Part shown: positions 7,863 to 15,221 of the stretch, in pieces
Numbering within the stretch: the stretch's first letter is position 1
How the letters are laid out: every line of letters begins with the position of its first letter
Assembly: GCA_042219835.1 (NCBI GenBank)
Contig: JBHJMN010000021.1
Coordinates: forward strand, 34,696-98,695
Source of the DNA: Paenibacillus_G elgii_A
GTDB taxonomy: Bacteria; Bacillota; Bacilli; Paenibacillales; NBRC-103111
Length of the DNA: 64,000 nucleotides
Direction of reading: 5' to 3'
Position numbers and translations under genes: made by a program
The notes under the pieces: generated by a model
Seen by the model: only the letters and a program-made list of their open reading frames with translations
What the model was told of the DNA's origin: nothing
The model's database searches: none

Positions 7863-8618
7863 GTGCAACCAACCCTTATCGAGCCTGCGGCTTATACCGC
7901 TTTTAGTGACGAGGCGGCACTCATTGAGCAATGCAAAGAATGGAATTTGCTTTCGGAAAAAGCGTCCAAAGCCAAAACCTTTTTCTACAAGAGAAACGGA
8001 CTCATGCTGGCCTGCCGGTTGATCGGCTATGTCGATAAAATGACTGCTGTCATCGAATTGGAAGACAAGCGGCTGCACTGCATCCACCCGTCCTACCTGA
8101 AGGAGATGCAGGCTTCAACTTACGGGCAGAAGTCTGCCGGCGGTGCAGAGGATGCAGCGGAACCGACCAGCACTGTTCCAGCGGTTACGGCAACCGAAAC
8201 TCCTGCAAAGGAAACCCCGGGGCTTGAAGCCCCCGAGGCTAAGAAGCCACAGGCTGAAGAGCCGGGGACCGCAGAACAGACGACAAAGGGGAAGAGCAAG
8301 AAAGAAAAAGCGCCGAAGCTGCAGCTTCCGGAAGAAAAAGTTAAAATGACCGCCACTGTAAAACAATTTACAACCGTACCGAACAATTTCTCTGATAATG
8401 ACGATGAAGTGATTATTTACGAGGCGGTTTCCATCGCCGAGCCGGCGACCGAAATCGGCGAAGCCTGGTCCAGCAACAGCGCCACGATGAAGAAGCTGGA
8501 ACTCGATATCGGCGACACGATTACCTTTGAGGCAAAAATCATAGCCAAGAAGCTTACGCGGCATCCCGTGCCGTATAAAATCAACAATCCGTCTAAAATT
8601 CAAAAACAAGAATCTTGA
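7863..8618 (+). CDS. Two-domain protein of unknown function with Pro/Ala/Glu/Lys-rich linker
   Basis: A 251-residue soluble protein. Residues 1-85 form a compact alpha/beta part (NLLSEKASKAKTFFYKRNG, then a strand-rich RLIGYVDKMTAVIELEDK). Residues 86-155 are a low-complexity linker rich in Ala, Pro, Glu and Lys. Residues 156-251 look like a beta-rich, OB-fold-like domain (VIIYEAVSI, LELDIGDTITFEAKIIAKKL). The start is GTG at 7863 after GGAGAGAAG. No signal peptide or membrane segment is present. It is monocistronic, with a terminator at 8678-8707. I do not recognise the family; nucleic-acid binding through the C-terminal domain is a guess. Confidence 0.75.
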   Translation: MQPTLIEPAAYTAFSDEAALIEQCKEWNLLSEKASKAKTFFYKRNGLMLACRLIGYVDKMTAVIELEDKRLHCIHPSYLKEMQASTYGQKSAGGAEDAAEPTSTVPAVTATETPAKETPGLEAPEAKKPQAEEPGTAEQTTKGKSKKEKAPKLQLPEEKVKMTATVKQFTTVPNNFSDNDDEVIIYEAVSIAEPATEIGEAWSSNSATMKKLELDIGDTITFEAKIIAKKLTRHPVPYKINNPSKIQKQES

Positions 8619-8677
8619 CAAATCCAAGGGGCTGTCCTAAGATTGTCGATTTCACATATAAAAATACCCTTCATCTC

Positions 8678-8707
8678 CCTTTACGGGTGGATTTAAAGGT
8701 TTTTTTT
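8678..8707 (+). terminator. Terminator after the unknown two-domain gene
   Basis: CCTTTA (8678-8683) pairs with TAAAGG (8694-8699) around a 10-base loop, followed by eight T. Confidence 0.55.
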
Positions 8708-8759
8708 CAATAACTGGGACTCCCTTATCCATACGAACACTCTTAAGGAAGTCCGCATC

Positions 8760-9512
8760 CTATCTGCCCGGCCACAGTCGGTCGTCGCGGGTAAACCACA
8801 GCTTGTAGCTGATCAGCCCCAGCAGCATTCCCGTAATTGCCGCCGATGAAGCAAGCACAAACATGATCAAAATCTGGTACCGCACCGCTTCGACCGGATT
8901 GGCTCCCGCCACGATCATCCCGGTCATCATGCCCGGCAGCTGGACGAGGCCGACCGTTTTCATCCCGTCGATCGTCGGGATCATGCTGGACTTGATCGAA
9001 CGCTTGAGCGACTGCTGAATCGCCTGCCGCAGCGTCGCGCCGAGCGCCAGCAAGGCTTCAATCTCGCCCCGGGAGGACTCCAGCTCCCGTTTCATCTAGT
9101 TAAGCAGCAAGCCCGAGACGATCATCGCGCTGCCGATCGTAATGCCGCTGATCGGGATGATGTACTGTGGCGTGGGCTGAATAATACCGAAGCCGAGCAG
9201 CAGCGTCATCGTGATCGCTTCCGTTGTCGTAATCGCGACGGCGATGCGCAGCCGGATGCCGGCGACGCCCTTGGCACGCTGCCCGGCGTTCCACGAAGCG
9301 ACCGCAATCATCACGCCGACGATCAGCGCCATGAACCAGGGATTGTCCGTATGGAAAACGAACTGGAGCACATATCCGACGAGCAGCAGCTGCACTGCGG
9401 AGCGGATAGTGCCGACCGCTACGTCTTTTTCGAGCCCCAGCTTCTGCCAGACGGAGACGAGCATGGTCACGACAACGAACACCAGCGTGCTGATTAGCGC
9501 CAGGTTGGACAT
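8760..9512 (-). pseudogene. fetB: FetB-type iron export permease (UPF0014) with an in-frame stop
   Basis: The protein is the membrane partner of FetA in a metal (iron) export ABC system. It begins MSNLALISTLVFVVVTML at ATG 9512 (RBS GGAGGATGCGGA) and shows the family signatures ITTTEAITMTLLLGFG and SGITIGSAMIVSGLLLN. An in-frame TAG at 9098-9096 falls exactly where the family has Arg in LLLNRMKRE. The frame then continues without shift through SSRGEIEALLALGAT, QLPGMMTGMI and VRYQILIMF to 8760. The full length would be 250 residues, normal for the family. One substitution (AGG to TAG) explains the break. An ATG directly follows the TAG, so a split product by reinitiation cannot be excluded. 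Confidence 0.85.
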
Positions 9513-10282
9513 TCCGCATCCTCCTTCCCCGGAGTAGCCGCAACGGATAATGCTGCCGTGAACCGGCGGCCGTGTTCCGTATCCGGAGCATGAAAAAAGT
9601 CCTGCGTCTCCCGGTTCTCCAGCAGCGCCCCCTCGGCCATAAACCATACGCGCCGACTGACGCAGCGCGCCTGCTCCAGATCGTGCGTGACCCACAACTG
9701 CGCAGTCCCTTCACGCTCGTTCCATTCCCGCAAAAGCCGCTCGGCTGACGTCCGGCTGTGCGGGTCCAAGGATGCGGTAACTTCGTCGAGCAGCAGAACG
9801 TCCGGCCGAAGCAGGAGCGAACGGACCAGCGCGAGCCGCTGCTTTTCGCCGCCGGACAGCTCGCCCGCAGGCTTGCTCCAAGCCATTCCGCCGAGGCCGA
9901 GCGCTTCCATGCAGCGGGCGGCGAGCGCACGGTCAAACGGGCGGCGGTGCAAGCGGCTGACCGTGCACAGATTGTCCTCCACGGTTCCCGGCAGCATGAC
10001 GGCCTGCTGAGCGACGTAAGCGACCTTCGTCCGCCACTCCTGCGGCTTCCATGCGGAAGCCGGCTTGCCGCCCAACCGCAGCTCCCCCTCGTCTGCGGCG
10101 TCCAGCCACGCGAGAATGCGCAGCAGCGTGCTCTTGCCCTGGCCGGAAGCGCCCAGCAGCGCGACCATGCCGCCTTCCTCCAGCTCGGCTGTCATACCGC
10201 TGAATAACGCTGCGCTTCCTTCACCGTCACGCTGCCGGTATTTCGCAAGCTTCTCCATCGATAATACGGATGCCAACGCCAA
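9494..10282 (-). CDS. fetA: FetA-type ABC transporter ATP-binding protein
   Basis: A 262-residue ATPase with Walker A GASGQGKST, Q-loop AYVAQQAVM, signature LSGGEKQRLALVRSL, Walker B VLLLDEVTASLD and H-loop VTHDLEQA. It is expected to energise the FetB permease for export of iron or another metal. Its end overlaps the fetB start by 19 bases, a sign of translational coupling. The start is uncertain: TTG at 10282 or 10276 after AAAGGGGG, or ATG 10258. It follows the CDF efflux gene by 21 bases, so the three genes form one metal-efflux operon. With fetB interrupted, the protein may lack a functional partner. Confidence 0.9.
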   Translation of the reverse strand: MALASVLSMEKLAKYRQRDGEGSAALFSGMTAELEEGGMVALLGASGQGKSTLLRILAWLDAADEGELRLGGKPASAWKPQEWRTKVAYVAQQAVMLPGTVEDNLCTVSRLHRRPFDRALAARCMEALGLGGMAWSKPAGELSGGEKQRLALVRSLLLRPDVLLLDEVTASLDPHSRTSAERLLREWNEREGTAQLWVTHDLEQARCVSRRVWFMAEGALLENRETQDFFHAPDTEHGRRFTAALSVAATPGKEDAECPTWR

Positions 10283-10303
10283 GCGCCCCCTTTTTCAAAA
10301 AGC

Positions 10304-11194
10304 TTATTCGTACCATGGATTCAAATGGATGAGCACTTCATCGACATCGGCATGTTGCTCCATAATCGCCCGTTTGATTTGCCGGGAAATATCATGCCCT
10401 TCTTGTACCGTAAGCTCGCCCGGAATGCTGACCCGCAGATCGACCAAAATGTAATGCCCATGCTCTCTCGCCCGAAGCCGGTCGATCCGCTTCACCTGCG
10501 GAATCGTTTGGATGAGCGCCGCGTATTCGTCCAGCTTCTCCGGCTTCACCGCTTTTTCCATCAGCACATCAAACGCTTCCTGCCCCATCGAGTAAGCTAG
10601 CTTCAGCACGAGAACCGAAACGATAATACCTGCGAGCGGGTCGCCGTAGGCCAAGTACGGGATGCTCCAAGCCTCGCCGAGCATCGCAAGCGCAATGCCT
10701 ACGACGGCTGCGAGCGATGCGTACACGTCGGCCAGATGGTCGTAAGCCGTGGCAATCAGCCCTTTGCTGTTCGTCCGTCTGCCGACCCGGATCGTGTACA
10801 TATACAAAGCCTGCTTCCAGGCCAAAGAAACCAGGGCCGCGGCCAGCGCCAGTACGCTGGCTTCCGCCGGTTCCTGGAACAGCGCGGAAGCGGCATGATA
10901 GCCGATGAACAAGGCGGCGATCGCCAGTACGACGGCTACGAAGGCGGAGCCGAGCACCTCGGCTTTGCCGTGTCCGTACGGGTGGTCCTCGTCCGCCGGA
11001 CGCTTGGAAATCCGCATCGAGCTTAGTGCCGCGGCCGTCGCAATCACGTCGCCAGCATTGTGCACGCCATCCGCAAGCAGCACTTGGCTGCCGGATAGAA
11101 AGCCGACGGTCAGCTTGAGCAGCGTCAGAGCGATATTGCTGATCAAACTGATCCACACCGCTACGATGGAAGCATTGTTCCCTTTACTCATCAT
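10304..11194 (-). CDS. Cation diffusion facilitator (CDF) family metal efflux protein
   Basis: A 296-residue, six-helix proton antiporter that exports divalent metals. The metal-site residues are visible: DGVHNAGD in helix 2 and YDHLADVY in helix 5, with the CDF signature HPYGHGKAE between helices 2 and 3. The cytoplasmic C-terminal domain (about residues 205-296) carries REHGHYILVDLRVSIP and a terminal VLIHLNP. The spacing and residues resemble MamB/MntE-type members, but the metal cannot be fixed from sequence. ATG 11194 follows GGGGGTCATAA, and a second ATG follows immediately. It leads the CDF-fetA-fetB operon and has a leader with a terminator-like hairpin. Confidence 0.93.
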   Translation of the reverse strand: MMSKGNNASIVAVWISLISNIALTLLKLTVGFLSGSQVLLADGVHNAGDVIATAAALSSMRISKRPADEDHPYGHGKAEVLGSAFVAVVLAIAALFIGYHAASALFQEPAEASVLALAAALVSLAWKQALYMYTIRVGRRTNSKGLIATAYDHLADVYASLAAVVGIALAMLGEAWSIPYLAYGDPLAGIIVSVLVLKLAYSMGQEAFDVLMEKAVKPEKLDEYAALIQTIPQVKRIDRLRAREHGHYILVDLRVSIPGELTVQEGHDISRQIKRAIMEQHADVDEVLIHLNPWYE

Positions 11195-11230
11195 TTATGA
11201 CCCCCGCCAGAACTTTTTCCCATAGGAAAC

Positions 11231-11369
11231 AAAAAACCCCCGGCCGGCCGGCCAAGGGTTGGAAAAGCTTTTTTTATGACAAAAATCAGTCCTGTGTAGA
11301 ATCATCACCATCACCACGCTCAAAAAAATAACATTCGACCATTATAACACGAAATCCGGAAGGTTGCAA
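11231..11369 (-). promoter_or_regulatory. Promoter and terminator-containing leader of the CDF-fetAB operon
   Basis: On the minus strand TTGCAA (11369-11364), a 17-base spacer and TATAAT (11346-11341) form a strong sigma-A promoter. About 75 bases into the transcript an intrinsic terminator is seen: AACCC, then the GC palindrome CCGGCCGGCCGG, then GGGTT and a T run (11260-11231). It lies before the CDF ribosome binding site, so it must be read through for expression. A short leader frame (ATG near 11311, starting MVMILHRTDF) crosses the terminator and stops directly before the CDF ATG. I do not recognise a known riboswitch. Attenuation control is inference. Confidence 0.55.
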
Positions 11370-11381
11370 AGCCGATGCTCA

Positions 11382-11756
11382 TCAGCCGGCCGAAGGCTGC
11401 GGTTTTTTCGTTCCTTCAGCCCCTCGCGCCGTCCCCCCGAATTCTTCCTGATACGTATAGAGAATCTGCTCCCGTATCGGACGTCCGCCGAGCAAATGCT
11501 CCTTCACCAGCTCCCGGCCCAGCTCGGGGGTCATTTCTTTGTACCAGACGCCCTCTGGATAGACGATGACGATACAAGCGTCTTCGCACCGTCCGTTGCA
11601 CCGCGTTCTTGTCGTGTGAACGATCGCATCGGCCTGCTGCCGGGCAATCTCCTCCCGGATCGCCTGAGTTACCTCCTCGCCTTGCTTCCTCATACAGCTC
11701 CCGCCGTTGCAGATAAGCACATGGCGGCGCGTACCGGACAAATTCCATGTTGCCAT
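11382..11756 (-). CDS. (2Fe-2S) ferredoxin domain-containing protein
   Basis: A 124-residue protein with a thioredoxin-like [2Fe-2S] ferredoxin fold. The cluster Cys pattern is CNGGSC near residue 16 and CNGRCEDAC near residues 53-61, followed by the typical VIVYPEGVWYKEMTPE. It carries electrons in the cytoplasm. Related small ferredoxins are found with cobalamin biosynthesis genes in Bacillus-type genomes (established context), and here it is directly behind a cobalamin riboswitch and terminator. ATG 11756 follows GGAGGAGGCGGG. No cbi/cob gene follows on this strand, so the riboswitch controls this single gene. Confidence 0.88.
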   Translation of the reverse strand: MATWNLSGTRRHVLICNGGSCMRKQGEEVTQAIREEIARQQADAIVHTTRTRCNGRCEDACIVIVYPEGVWYKEMTPELGRELVKEHLLGGRPIREQILYTYQEEFGGTARGAEGTKKPQPSAG

Positions 11757-11778
11757 TATTCCCGCCTCCTCCGTTTCG

Positions 11779-11824
11779 AAAAAAAGAAAAGGAGCATTTC
11801 AACCCTGTCGGTTAGAAATACTCC
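11779..11824 (-). terminator. Riboswitch expression-platform terminator
   Basis: The minus-strand hairpin GGAGTATTTC...GAAATGCTCC (10-bp stem with one mismatch) is followed by TTTTCTTTTTTT. It lies between the cobalamin aptamer and the ferredoxin ribosome binding site, so premature termination is the probable mode of control. Confidence 0.8.
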
Positions 11825-11949
11825 CTGTCAGACTCGTATCTGCATGCCCGAATGCGCTGTCTGTAAGACAGCAGCCCGTGCATTGGCATATCCGTTCTTC
11901 GTATCCTAACACCCCCTATGCTCCGTAGGGCTCAGCCGTGTTATCGGAT

Positions 11950-12130
11950 CGGGCAGGTATCCTGGCTTAGGGCATCCCGCTCGACGCCTTCCCGAAGACG
12001 TGTCTCCAGTGGCATGCTGCCGAACGATAGCTTGAATCAAGCGCCCTTTACAGTGGCGGGACCGCGACGGATTTGCACTCGTCTTCCCTTTTAAGCTTCG
12101 GACAAGGTCCGAAGCACCCAATTCTCGGTA
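11950..12130 (-). promoter_or_regulatory. Cobalamin (B12) riboswitch
   Basis: On the minus strand the conserved elements appear in order: GGTGC near the 5' end, GGGAA...GTGCAAATCC, GGTCCCGCCACTGTAA, a second GCCACTG block, GGGAAGGCGTCGAGCGGGATG, and the B12 box AAGCCAGGATACCTGCC (11968-11952). This is the canonical adenosylcobalamin aptamer. A possible promoter, TTGACA (12179-12174) with a weak -10, lies just upstream. Binding of B12 should favour the terminator at 11779-11824 and switch the ferredoxin gene off. Confidence 0.93.
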
Positions 12131-12207
12131 TTCGGTTGTTATGAACCTAACGATACCCGAGGGGAAGAGTCATTGTCAATATGATCCTGCCGCGTAACTA
12201 TTGCGTC

Positions 12208-13500
12208 CTACCGCTTTCCCGGTGCAGGGTTACCTTCTTGAGCCGAGGGCAGTATTTGCGAAGCTCGAGCCGTCCCGGGTGAGTTTAGAGCCGCTTCCAA
12301 TTGCTCCGTCGACACGTTTGGCAGCCTGTCGGACAGCAAACTCCAATCCCCGGCCATTTCCTCATCCATGAGCAGGCACGCATCCAGCTCGGCTGTGATC
12401 CGCCGCTTATCCGGCGCGATCCCGATCAAGACCAGCTTCGTTGTCCGGTCCCCGAAGACGGGGTCCCAATGCTGCGCCAACTCCGGCTCCTCGGTCAATA
12501 TGGCCTGACGCTCCGCTTCCGGGAGCGCGGCCACCCAGTAGCCGGCCGGGCCGAATTGAATTGAAGGGCCGGCCTGGCTCAAGCTCTGCGCAAGCGCGTT
12601 GCGGCTCGCCAGCCACACCGTCCCCTTCGCGCGGACGATGGCCTCCGGCCAGTCGGACATCCATGCCGTAAGCCGTTCGGGATGGAACGGACGGCGGCGC
12701 TCATACACGAACGAGGAGATGCCGTACTCTTCCGTCTCCGGCGTATGATGGTCATTCATCAGCTCCTGCATCCAGCCCGCCGAGGTGCTCGCGGCCTCAA
12801 AGTCGAACAAGCCGGTGTTTAGAATCTCCTCCGGGTTCACCCGCCCCCGCTCGGCGCGCAGCAGCTTGGCCCGCGGCTGAAGCTTTCTCAGCACGCCCTC
12901 CAGCTCGTTCAATTCCTCCTCTTCGACCAGATCGCACTTGTTCAAGATAAGCACGTCGCAGAACTCAATCTGGCTGATCAACAGGTCGACGACATCGCGC
13001 GTATCGTCCGCGCCGACGGCCTGCTGTCTCTCCAGCAGCGATTCGCCGGAGGAATAGTCGTGCCAGAACCGGTAAGCGTCCACCACCGTAACCATACAGT
13101 CCAACCGGCACCAGTGGGACAGATCGATGCCGTGTTCTTCGTCGATGTACGTGAATGTCTGCGCCACCGGCACCGGCTCGCCCACCCCGGTCGATTCGAT
13201 CAAAATGTAATCGAACCGGTCTTCGAGAGCCAGCCGCTCTACCTCACGCAGCAGGTCTACCCGCAGCGTGCAGCAGATGCAGCCGTTCGACATTTCCACA
13301 AGCTTTTCCTCCGTGCGGGACAATCCACCCCCATCTTGAATCATCGCCGCATCGACGTTCACTTCGCTGAGATCGTTGACGATGACCGCCACCTTCAAGC
13401 CATGGCGGCGATTCAGCACATCATTTAAAATGGTCGTCTTCCCGGCACCCAAATAACCGCTCAGCACCGTTACCGGTATTTTCGTCGTATTGTGTTCCAT
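12208..13500 (-). CDS. COG0523 GTPase / zinc metallochaperone (CobW, ZigA, YciC-type)
   Basis: A 430-residue P-loop GTPase with Walker A GYLGAGKTT, the metal-binding CxCC motif in NGCICCTLR, ESTGVGEP, an NKCD guanine-specificity motif and the CobW C-terminal domain. COG0523 proteins deliver metals. Those under Zur control (YciC, ZigA) serve zinc-limited cells, and the Zur-type box upstream puts this one in that group. The name CobW could suggest cobalamin, but the adjacent B12 riboswitch belongs to the next gene. The ATG at 13500 is preferred (AAAGG at 10 bases); a TTG three codons upstream sits too close to the RBS. Confidence 0.9.
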   Translation of the reverse strand: MEHNTTKIPVTVLSGYLGAGKTTILNDVLNRRHGLKVAVIVNDLSEVNVDAAMIQDGGGLSRTEEKLVEMSNGCICCTLRVDLLREVERLALEDRFDYILIESTGVGEPVPVAQTFTYIDEEHGIDLSHWCRLDCMVTVVDAYRFWHDYSSGESLLERQQAVGADDTRDVVDLLISQIEFCDVLILNKCDLVEEEELNELEGVLRKLQPRAKLLRAERGRVNPEEILNTGLFDFEAASTSAGWMQELMNDHHTPETEEYGISSFVYERRRPFHPERLTAWMSDWPEAIVRAKGTVWLASRNALAQSLSQAGPSIQFGPAGYWVAALPEAERQAILTEEPELAQHWDPVFGDRTTKLVLIGIAPDKRRITAELDACLLMDEEMAGDWSLLSDRLPNVSTEQLEAALNSPGTARASQILPSAQEGNPAPGKR

Positions 13501-13520
13501 CGTCAGCAAACCTTTCTTAA

Positions 13521-13571
13521 ACGTAATTATTACTAATAAATTATTGTACTGAGGCGCCTATCGTTTGTCAA
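13521..13571 (-). promoter_or_regulatory. Sigma-A promoter with Zur-type box
   Basis: The minus strand shows TTGACA (13571-13566), a 17-base spacer and TACAAT (13548-13543), followed by the palindrome TAGTAATAATTACGT (13535-13521). This matches the Bacillus Zur box pattern TCGTAAT-N-ATTACGA with GTAAT-A-ATTAC intact. The box covers the start of transcription, a repression position. Confidence 0.75.
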
Positions 13572-13632
13572 CGAATTTCAGATGTTCGACGGAAGGAGGC
13601 AAAAGGAAACACTTGCCCGCGTGAAAGTATTT

Positions 13633-13914
13633 TTATCTAGTGCAATATTTATTGCATAAGGAAAATTTTTTATAGTCAATAAAATTTGTTATTTCAGGGA
13701 AACAATGAAGGGAGCCCGATGGTTCTTCACTTGTTTTTGACGATGAAGGAGGTCCTTCAATACATGTCCGCTTGGAGGTGAGCTTTGGAAAGGTGCCTGA
13801 TGCTTCTGCTTGTTCGGTGAGGAGATTGACCGTTTTGATGTATTCGTCCCCCATCTCCTTCAGCAGGGAAACATCGTTTGGGAATATTCGAATTTGAACG
13901 GTTACAGTTTGCAT
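13633..13914 (-). pseudogene. Truncated IS200/IS605-family TnpB (OrfB) N-terminal remnant
   Basis: The 93-codon frame from ATG 13914 (RBS AGGGGGTGA) begins MQTVTVQIRIFPNDVSLL, then KEMGDEYIKTVNLLTEQA and FPKLTSK. This is the N-terminal part of TnpB RNA-guided nucleases of Bacillota. After about residue 58 the similarity stops, and neither the RuvC-like catalytic residues nor the zinc finger is present; full-length TnpB has about 370-400 residues. An inverted repeat AGCCCTTG/CAAGGGCT at about 13988-14032 may be part of the element's left end. No tnpA is present. It abuts the leader of the LysM/CAP gene. Confidence 0.65.
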
Positions 13915-14116
13915 GGCGTCACCCCCTTTTCTTTTGTTTTTCAACATAACGTTGGATCGTTTCAGGACAATTAAGCTGCCTAAAGACAGCCCTTGTCCTA
14001 AGCCCATTCATCCTATGCCTAAAGGCAAGGGCTTTCTCGGCTAAGATCTGTAAGCAGCGCTGCGGCTGGAAGACATTGTGGGGTGAAATCTAGCGATCCT
14101 CGTGATAGACTGTAAG

Positions 14117-14302
14117 GGCCCTTGAGAGACCGGGTGGGACGAGACGTTCGGCGTCACCGGTTCTGTCGAGAGGACAACTACATTCAAGGCCGAAGCTTCT
14201 TTCGAAGCGCGGGGGAACCCATTTTTTGGGGTGAAGCCATACCATATGCTATGGCCGGGTGATTGCTCTTTGACCCGAACCCGTCAGCTAACCTCGCAGG
14301 CC
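14117..14302 (+). promoter_or_regulatory. c-di-AMP (ydaO/yuaA) riboswitch with extra 5' domain
   Basis: The aptamer (about 14188-14302) has the signature blocks of the ydaO-yuaA class: GCGGGGGAACCC, TTGGGGTGAA, then TTTGACCCGAACCCGTCAGC and TAACCTCG near the 3' end. P1 is formed by GGCC 14188-14191 and GGCC 14299-14302. The SD sequence AAGGAGAGG begins only a few bases after P1 and no terminator is seen, so control may be translational. A structured element upstream (14117-14191) contains a GACG-TTCG-GCGTC hairpin and a copy of the P1-pairing strand (GGCCCTTGA) able to compete with P1. It controls the LysM/CAP protein. I see no clear promoter in 13920-14116. Confidence 0.9.
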
Positions 14303-14322
14303 AAAAAAGGAGAGGATCTTTT

Positions 14323-15081
14323 TTGAATCGCATGAAGAAAACTGCTTTGGTAAGTATGTTGGCCCTTACTTCGGTGTTCGGTGCTGGTATGGCATCTGCT
14401 TCTGCTGCAACATGCCCCGTTACCGATAACGATACGTTGTCGACGATTTCTCAAAAATACGGCGTTGATCTGTCCTCGCTGCTGAATTCGAACCCGCAGC
14501 TTTCCAACCCAAATGCCATTTGGAAAGGAATGGTTATCAACCTTCCGGGATGTGATACCGGATGGCAGCCGACGACTCCGGCGAAATCGCAGCCGGCTCC
14601 CGTTAAACAGCAGCCGACAGCACCGGTAACACAACAGCCGACAACGCCAGCCAAGCCGCAGCCTACGACACCTGCGCAACCGGATTCCGGTTCCACGCAA
14701 GGGACCAGCCAGTCTGCTTTTGCCAACCAGGTGGTGAATCTCGTGAACCAAGAGCGCGCCAAAGCCGGCCTGCAGCCGCTTGCTTCCGACAGCGCCTTGA
14801 CAGCTATGGCCTTGGACAAAGCAAAAGACATGTATAACAACGGTTACTTCGATCACACATCCCCGACGTACGGGTCTCCATTGGATATGATGAGATCATA
14901 CGGCATCCGTTATTCGTATGCGGGTGAAAATATCGCAAAAGGCCAGCGTTCGCCGCAAGAGGTAATGAATGCATGGATGAACAGCGACGGCCACCGCAAA
15001 AACATTCTCAGCCCAAACTTTACAAAAATCGGCGTTGCTTACTACAACGGCGTATGGGTTCAAGAGTTTATCGCGAACTAA
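14323..15081 (+). CDS. LysM and CAP/SCP domain secreted cell-wall protein (YkwD-like)
   Basis: A 252-residue exported protein. It has a signal peptide (MKKTALVSMLALTSVFG..., cleavage after ASAA) and a LysM-like domain (TCPVTDNDTLSTISQKYGVD, to about residue 80) for peptidoglycan binding. A Pro/Thr/Gln repeat linker (about 85-130) leads to a CAP domain with LVNQERAKAGLQPL, the conserved His in YFDHTSP, YSYAGENIAKG and the WMNSDGHRKNIL motif. The TTG at 14323 is preferred because AAGGAGAGG ends 7 bases before it; ATG 14332 is too far. The c-di-AMP riboswitch links it to wall and osmotic homeostasis, matching known ydaO-controlled wall genes. A terminator follows. Confidence 0.92.
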   Translation: MNRMKKTALVSMLALTSVFGAGMASASAATCPVTDNDTLSTISQKYGVDLSSLLNSNPQLSNPNAIWKGMVINLPGCDTGWQPTTPAKSQPAPVKQQPTAPVTQQPTTPAKPQPTTPAQPDSGSTQGTSQSAFANQVVNLVNQERAKAGLQPLASDSALTAMALDKAKDMYNNGYFDHTSPTYGSPLDMMRSYGIRYSYAGENIAKGQRSPQEVMNAWMNSDGHRKNILSPNFTKIGVAYYNGVWVQEFIAN

Positions 15082-15105
15082 TCCTCTATTCTCATACAGA
15101 TATTG

Positions 15106-15135
15106 GATCGGTCCCCTTGCTTGGGGATCGATTTT
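15106..15135 (+). terminator. Terminator after LysM/CAP gene
   Basis: GATCGGTCCCC and GGGGATCGAT pair around TTGCTT, followed by TTTTTGCTTTT. Confidence 0.85.
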
Positions 15136-15221
15136 TGCTTTTATTTTCGAAGAACGGGCAATTCTAAAATTTTCTTTAGAAAATTCCGTATGAAACGATA
15201 CAGACAAATTCCATTGTTTGC

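Noticed and set aside
9100..9936. 278-codon minus-strand frame spanning fetA and fetB
   Set aside because: It is out of frame with both ABC genes and is highly Arg/Ser/Ala-rich; both real frames carry the conserved motifs.
11301..11318. Run of His codons (CATCACCATCACCAC) on the plus strand, like a His tag or a his-leader peptide
   Set aside because: No start codon with RBS in frame, no his gene downstream, and the active strand here is the minus strand leader of the CDF gene.
13988..14032. AGCCCTTG/CAAGGGCT hairpin read as a transcription terminator
   Set aside because: No T run follows on either strand; its position beside tnpB suits an IS200/IS605 end better, and this is left as a note only.
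14284..14856. 190-codon minus-strand frame opposite the LysM/CAP gene
   Set aside because: Cys/Arg-rich antisense of a gene with signal peptide, LysM-like and CAP motifs.
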